Assembly: GCA_023336205.1 (NCBI GenBank)
Contig: JALQCR010000014.1
Coordinates: 1-64,000 of the forward strand
DNA from: Pseudanabaena sp. Salubria-1
GTDB lineage: Bacteria; Cyanobacteriota; Cyanobacteriia; Pseudanabaenales; Pseudanabaenaceae
Direction: 5' to 3'
DNA: 64,000 bases
The notes below the pieces were generated by a model. It did not search any database. It saw nothing but the letters and a program-made list of their open reading frames with translations, and had not been told where the DNA came from. The position numbers and the translations under genes are program-made. The stretch's first letter is position 1. Each line of letters opens with the position of its first letter. Of this stretch, positions 35,772 to 44,973 are shown piece by piece.

Positions 35772-36935
35772 TTAGATGATTTTGATCTTGGATGCAGCTT
35801 CCGTGGCTCTTTGACGGGACTCTATAGCATCTTTGCCTTTAGCCAAGGCCACACCCATACGTCGGTAGGGGCGAGAATCTGGTTTACCAAACAAACGGAT
35901 TTCTGTATTAGGTATCGCCAGAGCCTCTTCTACACCTGTAAAGGAAATGTTGTCGCTGGTCTCATTGGCAAGAATGACGGCACTTGCAGATGGGCTGAGC
36001 AATTCAATATTGGGAATTGGTAAGCCTAAAATTGCGCGTAAATGGAGTTCAAATTCGTTGAGATTTTGAGAGATAAGAGTAACCATTCCTGTGTCGTGGG
36101 GACGAGGGGAAAGTTCAGAGAAAATCACTTCGTCTTTAGTGATGAAAAACTCCACACCGAAAAGCCCTGCGCCGCCAAGCTTATCTGTAACTTTGCGAGC
36201 AATGTCCTGTGCATCTTTGACTTGGGTAGGGGTTAAGCCGACAGGTTGCCATGATTCTTGATAGTCACCCCGCTCCTGACGATGCCCGATCGCTTCACAA
36301 AATAAAGTCTCTCCCTGCCATTGACGGATCGTTAACAGGGTGATTTCGACTTCAAAATTGATAAATTCTTCGATGATGATTTTGGCTGTATCACCTCGCG
36401 CTCCTGCGATCGCATAATCCCAAGCTTGTTCCAATTCATCGACATTTTGCACAACAGATTGACCTTTGCCAGAGGAAGACATCACGGGTTTAATTACGTT
36501 TGGAAAACCAATTTCGGCGGCAACGGTTTTTAGTTCGTCAAGGCTGGTGGCATAGGCATATTTGGCAGTACGTAAGCCCAATTCATTACTTGCCAAATCT
36601 CGAATGCGATCGCGATTCATGGTGAAGTTGGTGGCGGTCGCGGTGGGAATGACTGTGTAGCCTTGAGCCTCCAGTTCGAGCAGTTTTTCGGTGCGAATTG
36701 CTTCTACTTCTGGCACGATTAAATCAGGTTGATATTTTTTCACGACGGCTTCGAGAGCGTCGCCATCCAACATCGAAATAACTTCTCGATAGTCGGCTAC
36801 TTGCATTGCAGGCGCATTGTCATAGCGATCGATCGCAATCACTGTATTCCCGAGCCTTTGGGCAGCAATAACAACCTCCTTACCTAGTTCACCAGAGCCC
36901 AGAAGCATGATTTTTTTGGGTAATGTGATCGCCAT
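35772..36935 (-). CDS. purT: Formate-dependent phosphoribosylglycinamide formyltransferase 2
   Basis: About 387 residues from the second ATG (MAITLPKKIMLLGSGELGKEVVIAAQRLG); a three-codon longer start at 36944 is possible. ATP-grasp enzyme: the N-terminal Rossmann-like PurK/PurT domain (VIAIDRYDNAPAMQVADY, PDLIVPEVEAI), ATP-binding segments (PNVIKPVMSSSGKGQSVV, IIEEFINFEVEITLLTIR, GLFGVEFFITKDEVIFSELSPRPHDTGMVTL) and a C-terminal NTEIRLFGKPDSRPYRRMGVALA. It converts GAR, formate and ATP to FGAR in purine synthesis without folate. It is monocistronic or paired with DUF4079. Confidence 0.96.
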   Translation of the reverse strand: MAITLPKKIMLLGSGELGKEVVIAAQRLGNTVIAIDRYDNAPAMQVADYREVISMLDGDALEAVVKKYQPDLIVPEVEAIRTEKLLELEAQGYTVIPTATATNFTMNRDRIRDLASNELGLRTAKYAYATSLDELKTVAAEIGFPNVIKPVMSSSGKGQSVVQNVDELEQAWDYAIAGARGDTAKIIIEEFINFEVEITLLTIRQWQGETLFCEAIGHRQERGDYQESWQPVGLTPTQVKDAQDIARKVTDKLGGAGLFGVEFFITKDEVIFSELSPRPHDTGMVTLISQNLNEFELHLRAILGLPIPNIELLSPSASAVILANETSDNISFTGVEEALAIPNTEIRLFGKPDSRPYRRMGVALAKGKDAIESRQRATEAASKIKII

Positions 36936-37005
36936 TAAATTCACCTTGTTATTGCATAAAACAGCTGTATCATAGCGTTCTTACAGCGCTTTGCGCTCAA
37001 AAAAC

Positions 37006-37120
37006 AAACCAAGAAAAGTTTTGAAAGCATTGCTTTGCAATGCTTTCAAAACTTTTCTTGGTTTGGAAACGTATGTAGTGACCATAGCTATCACCTTTTG
37101 GGTTTCGGTGATAGCTATGG
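37006..37120. repeat. Two hairpins between divergent purT and the STAND gene
   Basis: 37006-37064 is a perfect inverted repeat (AAACCAAGAAAAGTTTTGAA arms, TTT loop). 37082-37120 has CCATAGCTATCACC arms and an 11-base loop. They lie in a divergent promoter region, so termination is not their obvious job. Confidence 0.7.
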
Positions 37121-37176
37121 CTGTAGTAGTATGTCTGTATAAATGACAGTATCGTGATTGCGGTAAAACGAAACAA

Positions 37177-40100
37177 GTGATTCAGGTCGAACAGTCGATC
37201 AGACAGTTGGAAGATGCATATTCCCTTAATGAGCGATCGCTAGAGATATTGGCTAGGGCGATCAATCGATCTCAGGGATCATTTGCATTGATTATTGTTA
37301 ACTGCAATTACCACAGTCTTAGACAAAAACTGTTAATCTCGTTAAGCTCAAAAACAGGCTCTACATATCGTGAGCTTTGGTGGCGAGAATCCCCTGAGAC
37401 TCTCTATGATAAATTGCAAAATTCATTGCAAAATTCATTGCAAAATTTAGGGCGCGATGGTCAGGCTGAGCTTGTTCCTGCCCTGATGTGTTTAGGCTTA
37501 GAACAAACTAGACCTGAACATTTAGAAGATTTATTTTTAGAAGCTAACCTATTTCGCGATCGCCTCAAGCAACAGCTTAAATGTCCATTAGTATTGTGGC
37601 TAAATGATCGTGAACTGCAACAATTATGGATTAATGCTCCTGAACTAGCAAATTTGGCAGCGCCGCCAATCAAATTTGGATTGAGTCCTGAACAGCTAGA
37701 TATAGAAGTTCAAAAACAAGTAGATCGATTATTTGAGATTGCTAGAGATCCTCAAATTCCCTTGTTTTGGCAAGACACCAAAATTGATGCTGATCAGGAA
37801 TCATTCTCCTATAGTGAACTAGAGCTCGCCAGACGCGAACTGAGAATGGCTCAGTACAAAACTGCTCAAGAGTTTTCTCTAGAATTAGAAGCAAAATTAG
37901 ACTTTGCTCTTGGGCGGTTATTGTGGCGATCCGAGGAAGCAATTGCTAGTGATGTTTATGAAGAATCTCAGGGTGAAGTACATAGTGTTTCTCAAATCTA
38001 TTATCAGTGTAGTCTTTCCTATTGGCAAAAAGCTAATCGTCCAATCGAGAATGGAATTGTTTTATTTTATTTAGGCAACTTGTGGTGGCATAATTCCTTT
38101 GTGAATGGGCGACAGGCTCAAGATTCTTGGCACAAGGCAAAACAATTTTTTCAAGAAGCGATCGCTGCTCTTAAACAAGAAAATCAGTTGGATTTAATTG
38201 CCAAATATAGTCGATCTTATAGTGGTGTTCTTGAACAACTTAAGCAATGGCAAGAACTAGAACTCTGGATCGGGGCATTGTTGCCATTGCATGAGCAGAT
38301 GCCTCTTGAACTTGCTCAAGACTATGGATACTTAGCCAAAATATCTGTAGAAAGGGGATTATGGCAGCAAGTTAAAGATTATGCATCTAAAGCACTCGCT
38401 ACTTTAGATCAAGTCCCCAGTTTTAAAGAAGAAAGTCTGAATCATAATTGGTTGGGGATGCGCCATATTCAGAGAGGTCAATATCAACTCTTAATCTCCC
38501 AGAGTTATCTTCAGCTTAAAGAACTGGAGATTGCGGCAAATATAATTGAAGCAACTATCGCTAGCTTTAACATTACTTATGAGCCAAAGCTCTATATTCG
38601 ATTCCTTGATACTTTTCACGATATTGCTTTTGCCCAAGGACGTTATCTTGAGGCATTCCAAGCGAGGCAAAGACGGCGATCTCTAGAGCAGCAATATGGA
38701 CTGAGAGCCTTTGTCGGAGCTGGTACTCTGCAACCAAAACAGTTTTCTCCTATTTCTAGTATTGCGGAGTTAGATTCGATTAGGTTTGATGTTAACGCGG
38801 GGGAAATCGCGGCTTCTGGGCGTACTCAAGATGTAGAACGTTTAGTAGAAAGGATAACCTCAATTGAGCATCAACTAACCGTCATCCACGGTGAATCTGG
38901 CGTTGGTAAAAGCTCACTAGTCAACGCTGGACTAATTCCTGCGTTATTGCAGCGATCTTTGGCAGGTCAAGAATTAATGCCAATCAAAATTTATGTTTAT
39001 ACAAACTGGATCAACGCGATCTTTCTTGCTATTCACAAAAACCTCATTCCTGACACCAATGTTTTCCAGAAAGCAGATCTACTATCGAATGAATGGAAAG
39101 ATCGTCGTAAGAATGGCGATCGCGATGTTGTACATCTATTACACAAACTGAGACAACTCGCAGCTAATGGTACTCAGGTTGTTTTAATTTTTGACCAATT
39201 TGAAGAATTCTTTTCTACTTGTACTCAATTGCATGAAAGGCAAGTTTTTATTGACTTTTGCCAAACTTGTCTAAAAATCCCTTTACTAAAAATAGTAATT
39301 TCACTCCGCGAAGACTATCTCTACTTGCTTCTAGAACTAGAAGCAGCCTATCCAGAAGTTGACATCTTAAGCCGCAATTTTCGTTATGCCTTAGGTAATC
39401 TTTCTTTGTCTGATGCTAAATCGCTGATCGAAAATCTCACTGAACATGCCAATTTTACTCTTGAGCCGATTTTGGTGGATGAGTTGGTGCGCGATCTTGC
39501 AGGCGATCGCGGATCGGTTCGCCCAATTGAACTACAACTAGTTGGCTCTCAAATTCAAGATCGTAATATTACTACCCTGGCCGCTTATCAGGCTGCGGGA
39601 GCTAAGCAACGTCTTGTTGAGCAATCAGTCGAGGAAGTAATTCATGCTTGTGGTAATGCGTCCTTTATTGCTCAACAGGTATTGATTTTGCTGACTGATG
39701 AGCAGGGTAAGCGCCCATTGCGTACTTACAATGAATTGCGAACAGGGCTATTGTCTTACTCAAGTAATACTGAAGAGCTCGATCTAGTTTTAGAGATTTT
39801 AATTGGGTCAGGTTTAATATTCCAATTGCCTGAAGCGCTGAGCAATCGCTATCAACTTGTTCATGATTACCTAGTTTCATTTATTCGTGCTAATCAAGAA
39901 ACGGGCTTACTAAATGAGCTACGCAAAGTCCAATTCTCGGCTCAACGTAGCCAAGCTAATCTTAGTCGCCTCACTAAAGTCGCCTTGGTGGGAACGGTTT
40001 TAGGCTTATTTGTAATGGGGGGGTTAGCCTTTCAAACAAATCGTCAGCGCCAGCTTGCAGAGTTTGGTGAAATCGAAGCTTTGATTTCTTCCGCCAACTC

Positions 40101-42159
40101 CAGTTTTTTGCTCAATCGTCAATTGGAATCACTGGCAACAATTGTCCAATCTGCGAAAAAGTTAAAATATACGGATGAAGGAACTGATAAAACTAGAATT
40201 ACCCAGTTAACCTTTGAAAACCTGCAAACTATTGTCTATAACATCCGTGAGCGCTATCGATTTTTTTCCAAAAAAAGAGATGCACCATTTTATGCTGCGA
40301 AATTTAGCCCCGATGGTAATATTCTTGCCCTTGGTAGCTTTGATGGCAGTGTATATCTATATCAACGTAATGGTAAATTGATCGCGCAGTTAGTTGGTTT
40401 GCACACAAGGGATATTCGAGGTTTAAGTTTTAGTCCCGATGGCAGAAAAATTGCATCGACAGGGCAAGGCAAAAGTGTGCGGATTTGGGATGTTTCGTCT
40501 GGTAAGTTGATTAGCAAGTTCTATGCCCATCAAGATGACATATTGAGAGTAGACTTTCATCCTGATGGTAGAAGATTACTGACTGGCAGTAAGGATGGCA
40601 CAGTAAAACTCTGGGATAGCGATCGCGGGATTGAGATGCTGACCTTAAACCCTAAAAATGTTGGCAATAAATCTTCTGAGAAAGAAGCAGGCTCTATTCA
40701 AGATACTAGTTTTAGCCCCGATGGTAACTTGATTGTGACGGCTAAAAATACAACGATCGCACTCTGGAATTTGCAAGGTAACTTACTCGCAAGTGCGATC
40801 GCCCACGATCAAGAACTTTTCAGCGTCAAGTTTCATCCCGATGGTCAACAACTGTTATCTTCGGGTAGAGATGAAACCGTGAAGCTCTGGCAAATCAAGG
40901 ATCAGAATCGTCAAATTCAATTGGTGCGAGCCTTGAAAGGAACATCAACTGATGTGTTGAGCTTAAATTTCAGTGCTGATGGCGATCGGATTGCGCTTGG
41001 TTCTCAAAATAGTTCCATCCAAATCTTCAATTCTGACGGAACATTAGAAATGAAGTTAGGTGGACATACCGATGGTATTTTTGACGTTAACTTCAGTCCT
41101 GATGGTCAATATCTGCTATCAGCTAGTAAAGATCGCACAGTGCGCCTCTGGGATCTCAAAGCTACATTACTCAATACTATCTATGGGCATACAAGTAGTA
41201 TTTGGTCAGTTGCTTTTAGTCCTGACGGGAAAATGTTTGCATCTGGCAGTGTTGATAAGATTGTAGTTCTTTGGAATGCTGATGGAACGTACAGGCAACA
41301 ACTCAAAGGACATGAAGATACTGTCTATGGGGTGAGTTTTAATAAGGATGGAACGAAGCTAGTGACGGCAAGTGATGATCAAACCGTGAAAATTTGGAAT
41401 AGTGCTACAGGTAAGCTATTGCATTCACTAAATATTCATGGGGCGAAATTGATCTATGCCACCTTAAGCCCAGATCAAAAGATTTTAGCGACCCTTGGAT
41501 GGGATAAAAGAATTAAACTATGGAAATGGAATGACGATGACAATCCGCAACTTTTGCATGTGCTGGAAGGACATACAGGTACAGTTTGGTCGATCGCCTT
41601 TAGTCCTGATAATCAGTCACTAGCCTCGACGAGTAACGATCAAACGGTGAAAATTTGGAATGTGAACAATGGTCAGAATATCCATACGATGGATGCGGCA
41701 CATAGCAATGGAGGGCTTGCCGTTGCCTATAGCCCCGATGGGAAGCAAATTGGCTCGGCTGGTAAAGATGGCAAATTAAAACTCTGGAATTCTCAATCAG
41801 GGCTTCTAGAACAGGTGATTATGGTTACGGCTGATTCTTGGATCTATGGGATGACTTTTAGTCCCGATGGTAAGGCGATCGCTACGGCAAATGCTGATAA
41901 AACTGTCAAAATCATGGATCGAGCCAGTGGTAAACTCCTCAAAACCCTATCTGGACATACAGCCGAGGCTTATGCTTTAACATACAGTCCTGATAGCAAA
42001 AATATTGTTTCTGCGAGTCGAGACAATACCCTGAAATTATGGAATGCAGAGACATTAAATTTTAATGAATTAGTACAGAGAGGTTGTAACTTGCTGGATA
42101 ACTATCTTGAATCCACACCCACATTACCTCTAGAGCAAAAGCAAATCTGTAAGCAATAA
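37177..42159 (+). CDS. STAND ATPase with TPR-like region and 14 WD40 repeats
   Basis: 1660 residues, GTG start at 37177. Residues 1-190 form an unrecognised alpha/beta region with the triplicated KLQNSLQNSLQNLG; 230-520 are helical TPR-like repeats. A STAND NTPase follows, with Walker A GESGVGKSS (about 572-580), Walker B VVLIFDQFEEFFSTC and LREDYLYLLLELE, then a winged-helix part (GLIFQLPEALSNRYQLVHDYLVSFI). A membrane helix (VALVGTVLGLFVMGGLAF, about 930-948) separates it from 14 WD40 units (1030-1645; e.g. KDGTVKLWDSDRG, KDRTVRLWDLKA, NDQTVKIWNVNNG), enough for two seven-bladed propellers. Such proteins are signal sensors or NLR-like defence ATPases; no effector domain is recognisable here. 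Confidence 0.9.
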   Translation: MIQVEQSIRQLEDAYSLNERSLEILARAINRSQGSFALIIVNCNYHSLRQKLLISLSSKTGSTYRELWWRESPETLYDKLQNSLQNSLQNLGRDGQAELVPALMCLGLEQTRPEHLEDLFLEANLFRDRLKQQLKCPLVLWLNDRELQQLWINAPELANLAAPPIKFGLSPEQLDIEVQKQVDRLFEIARDPQIPLFWQDTKIDADQESFSYSELELARRELRMAQYKTAQEFSLELEAKLDFALGRLLWRSEEAIASDVYEESQGEVHSVSQIYYQCSLSYWQKANRPIENGIVLFYLGNLWWHNSFVNGRQAQDSWHKAKQFFQEAIAALKQENQLDLIAKYSRSYSGVLEQLKQWQELELWIGALLPLHEQMPLELAQDYGYLAKISVERGLWQQVKDYASKALATLDQVPSFKEESLNHNWLGMRHIQRGQYQLLISQSYLQLKELEIAANIIEATIASFNITYEPKLYIRFLDTFHDIAFAQGRYLEAFQARQRRRSLEQQYGLRAFVGAGTLQPKQFSPISSIAELDSIRFDVNAGEIAASGRTQDVERLVERITSIEHQLTVIHGESGVGKSSLVNAGLIPALLQRSLAGQELMPIKIYVYTNWINAIFLAIHKNLIPDTNVFQKADLLSNEWKDRRKNGDRDVVHLLHKLRQLAANGTQVVLIFDQFEEFFSTCTQLHERQVFIDFCQTCLKIPLLKIVISLREDYLYLLLELEAAYPEVDILSRNFRYALGNLSLSDAKSLIENLTEHANFTLEPILVDELVRDLAGDRGSVRPIELQLVGSQIQDRNITTLAAYQAAGAKQRLVEQSVEEVIHACGNASFIAQQVLILLTDEQGKRPLRTYNELRTGLLSYSSNTEELDLVLEILIGSGLIFQLPEALSNRYQLVHDYLVSFIRANQETGLLNELRKVQFSAQRSQANLSRLTKVALVGTVLGLFVMGGLAFQTNRQRQLAEFGEIEALISSANSSFLLNRQLESLATIVQSAKKLKYTDEGTDKTRITQLTFENLQTIVYNIRERYRFFSKKRDAPFYAAKFSPDGNILALGSFDGSVYLYQRNGKLIAQLVGLHTRDIRGLSFSPDGRKIASTGQGKSVRIWDVSSGKLISKFYAHQDDILRVDFHPDGRRLLTGSKDGTVKLWDSDRGIEMLTLNPKNVGNKSSEKEAGSIQDTSFSPDGNLIVTAKNTTIALWNLQGNLLASAIAHDQELFSVKFHPDGQQLLSSGRDETVKLWQIKDQNRQIQLVRALKGTSTDVLSLNFSADGDRIALGSQNSSIQIFNSDGTLEMKLGGHTDGIFDVNFSPDGQYLLSASKDRTVRLWDLKATLLNTIYGHTSSIWSVAFSPDGKMFASGSVDKIVVLWNADGTYRQQLKGHEDTVYGVSFNKDGTKLVTASDDQTVKIWNSATGKLLHSLNIHGAKLIYATLSPDQKILATLGWDKRIKLWKWNDDDNPQLLHVLEGHTGTVWSIAFSPDNQSLASTSNDQTVKIWNVNNGQNIHTMDAAHSNGGLAVAYSPDGKQIGSAGKDGKLKLWNSQSGLLEQVIMVTADSWIYGMTFSPDGKAIATANADKTVKIMDRASGKLLKTLSGHTAEAYALTYSPDSKNIVSASRDNTLKLWNAETLNFNELVQRGCNLLDNYLESTPTLPLEQKQICKQ

Positions 42160-42180
42160 CAAAACCAATTTTGGTGTTTT

Positions 42181-42246
42181 GGGGGGGGGGGGGGGGGGCC
42201 CCACCCAAAATTTTTTTTTTTTTTTTTTTGGGGGGGGGGGGGGGGG
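42181..42246. other. Long homopolymer runs (probable artefact)
   Basis: A run of 18 G, CCCCACCCAAAA, a run of 19 T and a run of 17 G follow the STAND gene. A hairpin-like AAAGTATGCCGCAGGCGTACTTT comes next (42248-42271). It resembles the stretch at 8316-8425 and sits where a terminator hairpin is expected. The base calls should not be trusted. Confidence 0.65.
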
Positions 42247-42298
42247 CCAAAGTATGCCGCAGGCGTACTTTCAACAAAATCAATTTTTATAATGAGAT

Positions 42299-43141
42299 AT
42301 GATCGAAAGTCATAGATCATTGGAAAAAGTAATGCAAGACCAAGAAACTAGCTGGCAATCCTTAGTCCTAGTTGCCATAATAGGAATTCTCGCGGTTATC
42401 AGTTTTAACTCATTTATAATAATCAACCCTGGTGAAGCAGGCGTGTTGAGCATATTGGGAAAAGCCAAGGATGGTGTATTGCTGGAAGGAGTGCATTTCA
42501 AGCCGCCTGTAATTTCTCAGGTGGATGTTTATGACTTGACTGTGCAGAAGTTTGAAGTCCCAGCCCAAAGCTCAACAAAGGATTTACAACAGCTTACGGC
42601 AAGTTTTGCGATTAACTTTCGTCTCGATCCGATTGAAGTGGTGACTATTCGTCGTACTCAAGGTACTTTGCAAAATATTGTTTCCAAAATTATCGCACCG
42701 CAAACTCAAGAATCATTTAAAGTCGCTGCGGCAAGACGTACCGTTGAAGAGGCGATCACTAAGCGTGATGAGCTAAAGCTAGATTTTGATGAAGCTTTAA
42801 GTCAGCGCTTAAGTAAGTACGGCATTATTGTTTTAGATACTAGTGTCGTTGATTTGAATTTCTCGACGGAGTTTTCTAAGGCGGTAGAAGAAAAGCAAAT
42901 TGCCGAGCAACGCGCTCAGCGAGCTGTGTATATTGCGAGAGAAGCCGAACAAGAAGCTGAAGCTACCATCAACCGCGCCAAGGGACAAGCCGAAGCGCAG
43001 CGACTGTTGCGTGAAACACTGACATCCGAGTTGTTACAGAAACAAGCGATCGAAAAATGGGATGGCAAGTTTCCCCAAGTATTGGGCGGAAATGGTGCAG
43101 TTCCATTTCTTAATCTAGATATTACAAAATCTCAAAAGTAA
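42299..43141 (+). CDS. Prohibitin-family SPFH (band 7) membrane protein
   Basis: 280 residues from ATG 42299, or 269 from ATG 42332 (MQDQETSWQSLVLV). One membrane helix (SLVLVAIIGILAVISFNSFIII) is followed by the SPFH domain (INPGEAGVLSILGKAKDGVLLEGVHFKPP, VDVYDLTVQKFEVPAQSSTKDLQQLTASFAINFRLDP) and a charged coiled coil (AEQRAQRAVYIAREAEQEAEATINRAKGQAEAQRLL). Cyanobacterial prohibitins form ring complexes in the thylakoid or plasma membrane and are linked to FtsH proteases. The gene ends in its own terminator. Confidence 0.93.
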   Translation: MIESHRSLEKVMQDQETSWQSLVLVAIIGILAVISFNSFIIINPGEAGVLSILGKAKDGVLLEGVHFKPPVISQVDVYDLTVQKFEVPAQSSTKDLQQLTASFAINFRLDPIEVVTIRRTQGTLQNIVSKIIAPQTQESFKVAAARRTVEEAITKRDELKLDFDEALSQRLSKYGIIVLDTSVVDLNFSTEFSKAVEEKQIAEQRAQRAVYIAREAEQEAEATINRAKGQAEAQRLLRETLTSELLQKQAIEKWDGKFPQVLGGNGAVPFLNLDITKSQK

Positions 43142-43173
43142 TATAAATGGGGTGCTTCGCACCCCATTTATAT
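43141..43173 (+). terminator. Terminator of the prohibitin gene
   Basis: ATATAAATGGGGTGC, TTC loop, GCACCCCATTTATAT: a perfect 15-base stem starting with the last base of the TAA stop codon. Confidence 0.75.
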
Positions 43174-43179
43174 TTGCAG

Positions 43180-43236
43180 AACCAACAAAACCCATAAAAG
43201 TATTGCTATGCAATACTTTTATGGGTTTTGTTGGTT
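43180..43236. terminator. Perfect hairpin between prohibitin gene and pyrE
   Basis: 27-base arms AACCAACAAAACCCATAAAA... around a TAT loop. It is suited to terminate pyrE from the other side. It is a member of the intergenic hairpin family. Confidence 0.65.
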
Positions 43237-43261
43237 TGGATTGAAGCGCCAAGTGCTGTAA

Positions 43262-43822
43262 TTACAGCCCCTTCGCGTAGCTCTGAATCTCGCTAATATC
43301 AAACACCGCACCAAACTTTAACCCCTCTTTGGCATAAAGCTCAGCACCACCCTGTTGGCGATCGACTAGTGTTAATACATTAGTTACTGTGTAACCTGCA
43401 TCACGTAACTTTTCGACTGCAAATAATGCTGACTGCCCCGTGGTGACTACATCCTCTAGTACTACTACATTTGTATTTGGCGTAAGCTCTGACCCCTCAA
43501 TCCATGCTGCTGTCCCATGCCCTTTCGGTTGCTTCCGAATAATCAAAGCAGGAATTGGCTTGTTTTCATAGGCTGAGACAACACTTACCGCGCTGACAAT
43601 TGGATCAGCACCTAAGGTCAGCCCTGCTACTGCTCCTGTTCCTATTGGCAACATCTCCAATAACACCTGTCCTGTCCATAAACCACCAAATGGATGTAGG
43701 GTGACTAACTTCCCATTAATGTAATAAGTGCTTTTTTGTCCAGAAGATAGGGTAAAGTCCCCGCTTTTGTAAGCAAGACGACAAAAGAGTTCCAGTAACT
43801 TTTCACGATTTGGATGTTCCAC
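43262..43822 (-). CDS. pyrE: Orotate phosphoribosyltransferase
   Basis: 186 residues, FTLSSGQKSTYYINGKLVTLHP near residue 20, AGLTLGADPIVSAVSVVS near 63, and the PRPP-binding loop NVVVLEDVVTTGQSALFAVEKLRDAGY near 117. It makes orotidine monophosphate from orotate and PRPP in pyrimidine synthesis. Length is normal for the bacterial enzyme. Its upstream region runs into a doubtful A/C homopolymer tract. Confidence 0.96.
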   Translation of the reverse strand: MEHPNREKLLELFCRLAYKSGDFTLSSGQKSTYYINGKLVTLHPFGGLWTGQVLLEMLPIGTGAVAGLTLGADPIVSAVSVVSAYENKPIPALIIRKQPKGHGTAAWIEGSELTPNTNVVVLEDVVTTGQSALFAVEKLRDAGYTVTNVLTLVDRQQGGAELYAKEGLKFGAVFDISEIQSYAKGL

Positions 43823-43878
43823 AATTTTGATTTTGTTTTTGAGCTTATAAATACTTTTGTAGTGTATAGCGATCGCTT

Positions 43879-43925
43879 AAAAAAAAAAAAAAAAAAAAAA
43901 AAAACGCGCGCCCCCCCCCCCCCCC
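43879..43925. other. Run of 26 A followed by run of 15 C (probable artefact)
   Basis: A26, then CGCGCG, then C15, followed by CAACTC as in the 8296-8442 region (CCCCCAACTC in both). The shared junction CCCCCAACTC suggests the same hairpin type failed in sequencing at both places. It lies in the divergent region of pyrE and the next gene. Confidence 0.65.
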
Positions 43926-44031
43926 AACTCTTTTTGATTTTTGTATTTTACGCCCAATTTTCTAAAACCAGTCAATTTATGACTGGATCTGCTACATTAG
44001 TCAGCGTCCAACTGTGAGGATGCATATTTAT

Positions 44032-44478
44032 ATGAGTACTAAGTTCTCGTGGCTTGCCTCATCACTGATTGCAGCTTCGACGCTGCTAGCTAGTGGTGCT
44101 GCCTTAGCTGACCCCACATTTACGGATCAAGAGCAATTTCCTCGAAACTTTCCTGCTACCTATCCTCAGGCACAGAACAAAGTTTTGGATATGACCTCTG
44201 ATCCTAATTTGCCCAACGCTTATATTCAATCACCATTTAGGGATCAATGGATTGAGCGTCAATCAAACGCTTTTCGAGCAATGAATCGAGAAATGATCGA
44301 TTTGCAAACCCTTAGCGATGCGACTATTCGTACTCGTGATTTGCCAAGTCCTTATTGCTCATCTTTGCTGAACGAAGGGTTTAATGCTTGTGTTGCTCCT
44401 GAAGAACCCGCTGCTGCGGTTCCTATGCCTAGATTTGAGCCAACAGTACCATCGCGTCCTGTTCCTGCTTTGTGGTAA
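44032..44478 (+). CDS. Secreted protein of unknown function
   Basis: About 148 residues from ATG 44032 (MSTKFSWLASSLIAAS); longer starts at 44014 add only MRMHIY-type residues. A clear signal peptide ends at ALA-DP (STLLASGAALADP). The mature part (DQEQFPRNFPATYPQAQNKVLDMTSDPNLPNAYIQSPFRDQWIERQSNAFRAMNRE...SPYCSSLLNEGFNACV) has two Cys that could pair, and a Pro-rich tail. I do not recognise the family. It is followed by a strong terminator shared with, or adjacent to, that of the cpc operon. Confidence 0.75.
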   Translation: MSTKFSWLASSLIAASTLLASGAALADPTFTDQEQFPRNFPATYPQAQNKVLDMTSDPNLPNAYIQSPFRDQWIERQSNAFRAMNREMIDLQTLSDATIRTRDLPSPYCSSLLNEGFNACVAPEEPAAAVPMPRFEPTVPSRPVPALW

Positions 44479-44523
44479 TTGGTTTAGTTACCCTAATTAA
44501 GTTTTTTGTGTTGAGTCTAAAAT

Positions 44524-44578
44524 AAAATCCCCAACAATAAAGGCTGCGCCTAGCGCAGCCTTTATTGTTGGGGATTTT
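44524..44578 (+). terminator. Terminator of the secreted-protein gene
   Basis: Perfect 26-base arms AAAATCCCCAACAATAAAGG.../...CCTTTATTGTTGGGGATTTT with a very short loop, 45 bases after the stop codon. Confidence 0.75.
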
Positions 44579-44592
44579 TACACTTTATGTTT

Positions 44593-44649
44593 AAAACCCA
44601 AAAGGAATAATGGCGGCGCTTCGCGCCGCCATTATTCCTTTTGGGTTTT
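44593..44649 (-). terminator. Terminator of the phycocyanin operon
   Basis: Perfect 27-base arms AAAACCCAAAAGGAATAATG... with a TTC loop, 22 bases downstream of the cpcD stop codon on the minus strand. It is one of the strongest hairpins in the window. Confidence 0.75.
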
Positions 44650-44671
44650 ATTTCCAAAGAGCTTTAAATTA

Positions 44672-44899
44672 CTAGCCTTCCGACAAATGCTCATTGAGAG
44701 GACGAATGCTCACAATTGTGCCACCGAGACGGGTGATACTCCGCATTTTTTCATTCATGCGATTATAAGGAACTTGAATAAAAACATTATCGCTAGGGCG
44801 GATAACATAATTACTATTGTCTGGTTGTTGATAGCGATTAAGCCCTGCTACTTCATAAACAAAGAAGCGAGTATCTGAAGTTGAAGTTGGAGGTATCAT
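44672..44899 (-). CDS. cpcD: Phycobilisome rod-capping linker CpcD
   Basis: 75 residues with the CpcD domain (TRFFVYEVAGLNRYQQPDNSNYVIRPSDNVFIQVPYNRMNEKMRSITRLGGTIVSIRPL). It caps the distal end of phycocyanin rods and ends rod growth. It is the last gene of the cpcB-cpcA-cpcC-cpcC-cpcD operon, 74 bases after the preceding linker gene. Confidence 0.94.
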   Translation of the reverse strand: MIPPTSTSDTRFFVYEVAGLNRYQQPDNSNYVIRPSDNVFIQVPYNRMNEKMRSITRLGGTIVSIRPLNEHLSEG

Positions 44900-44973
44900 A
44901 AAAACAGATTTTCAATATAGATTGTTGAAATTGATGAATATGTGTGTCTAAAAGGTCCACATATTAAGGTTGT

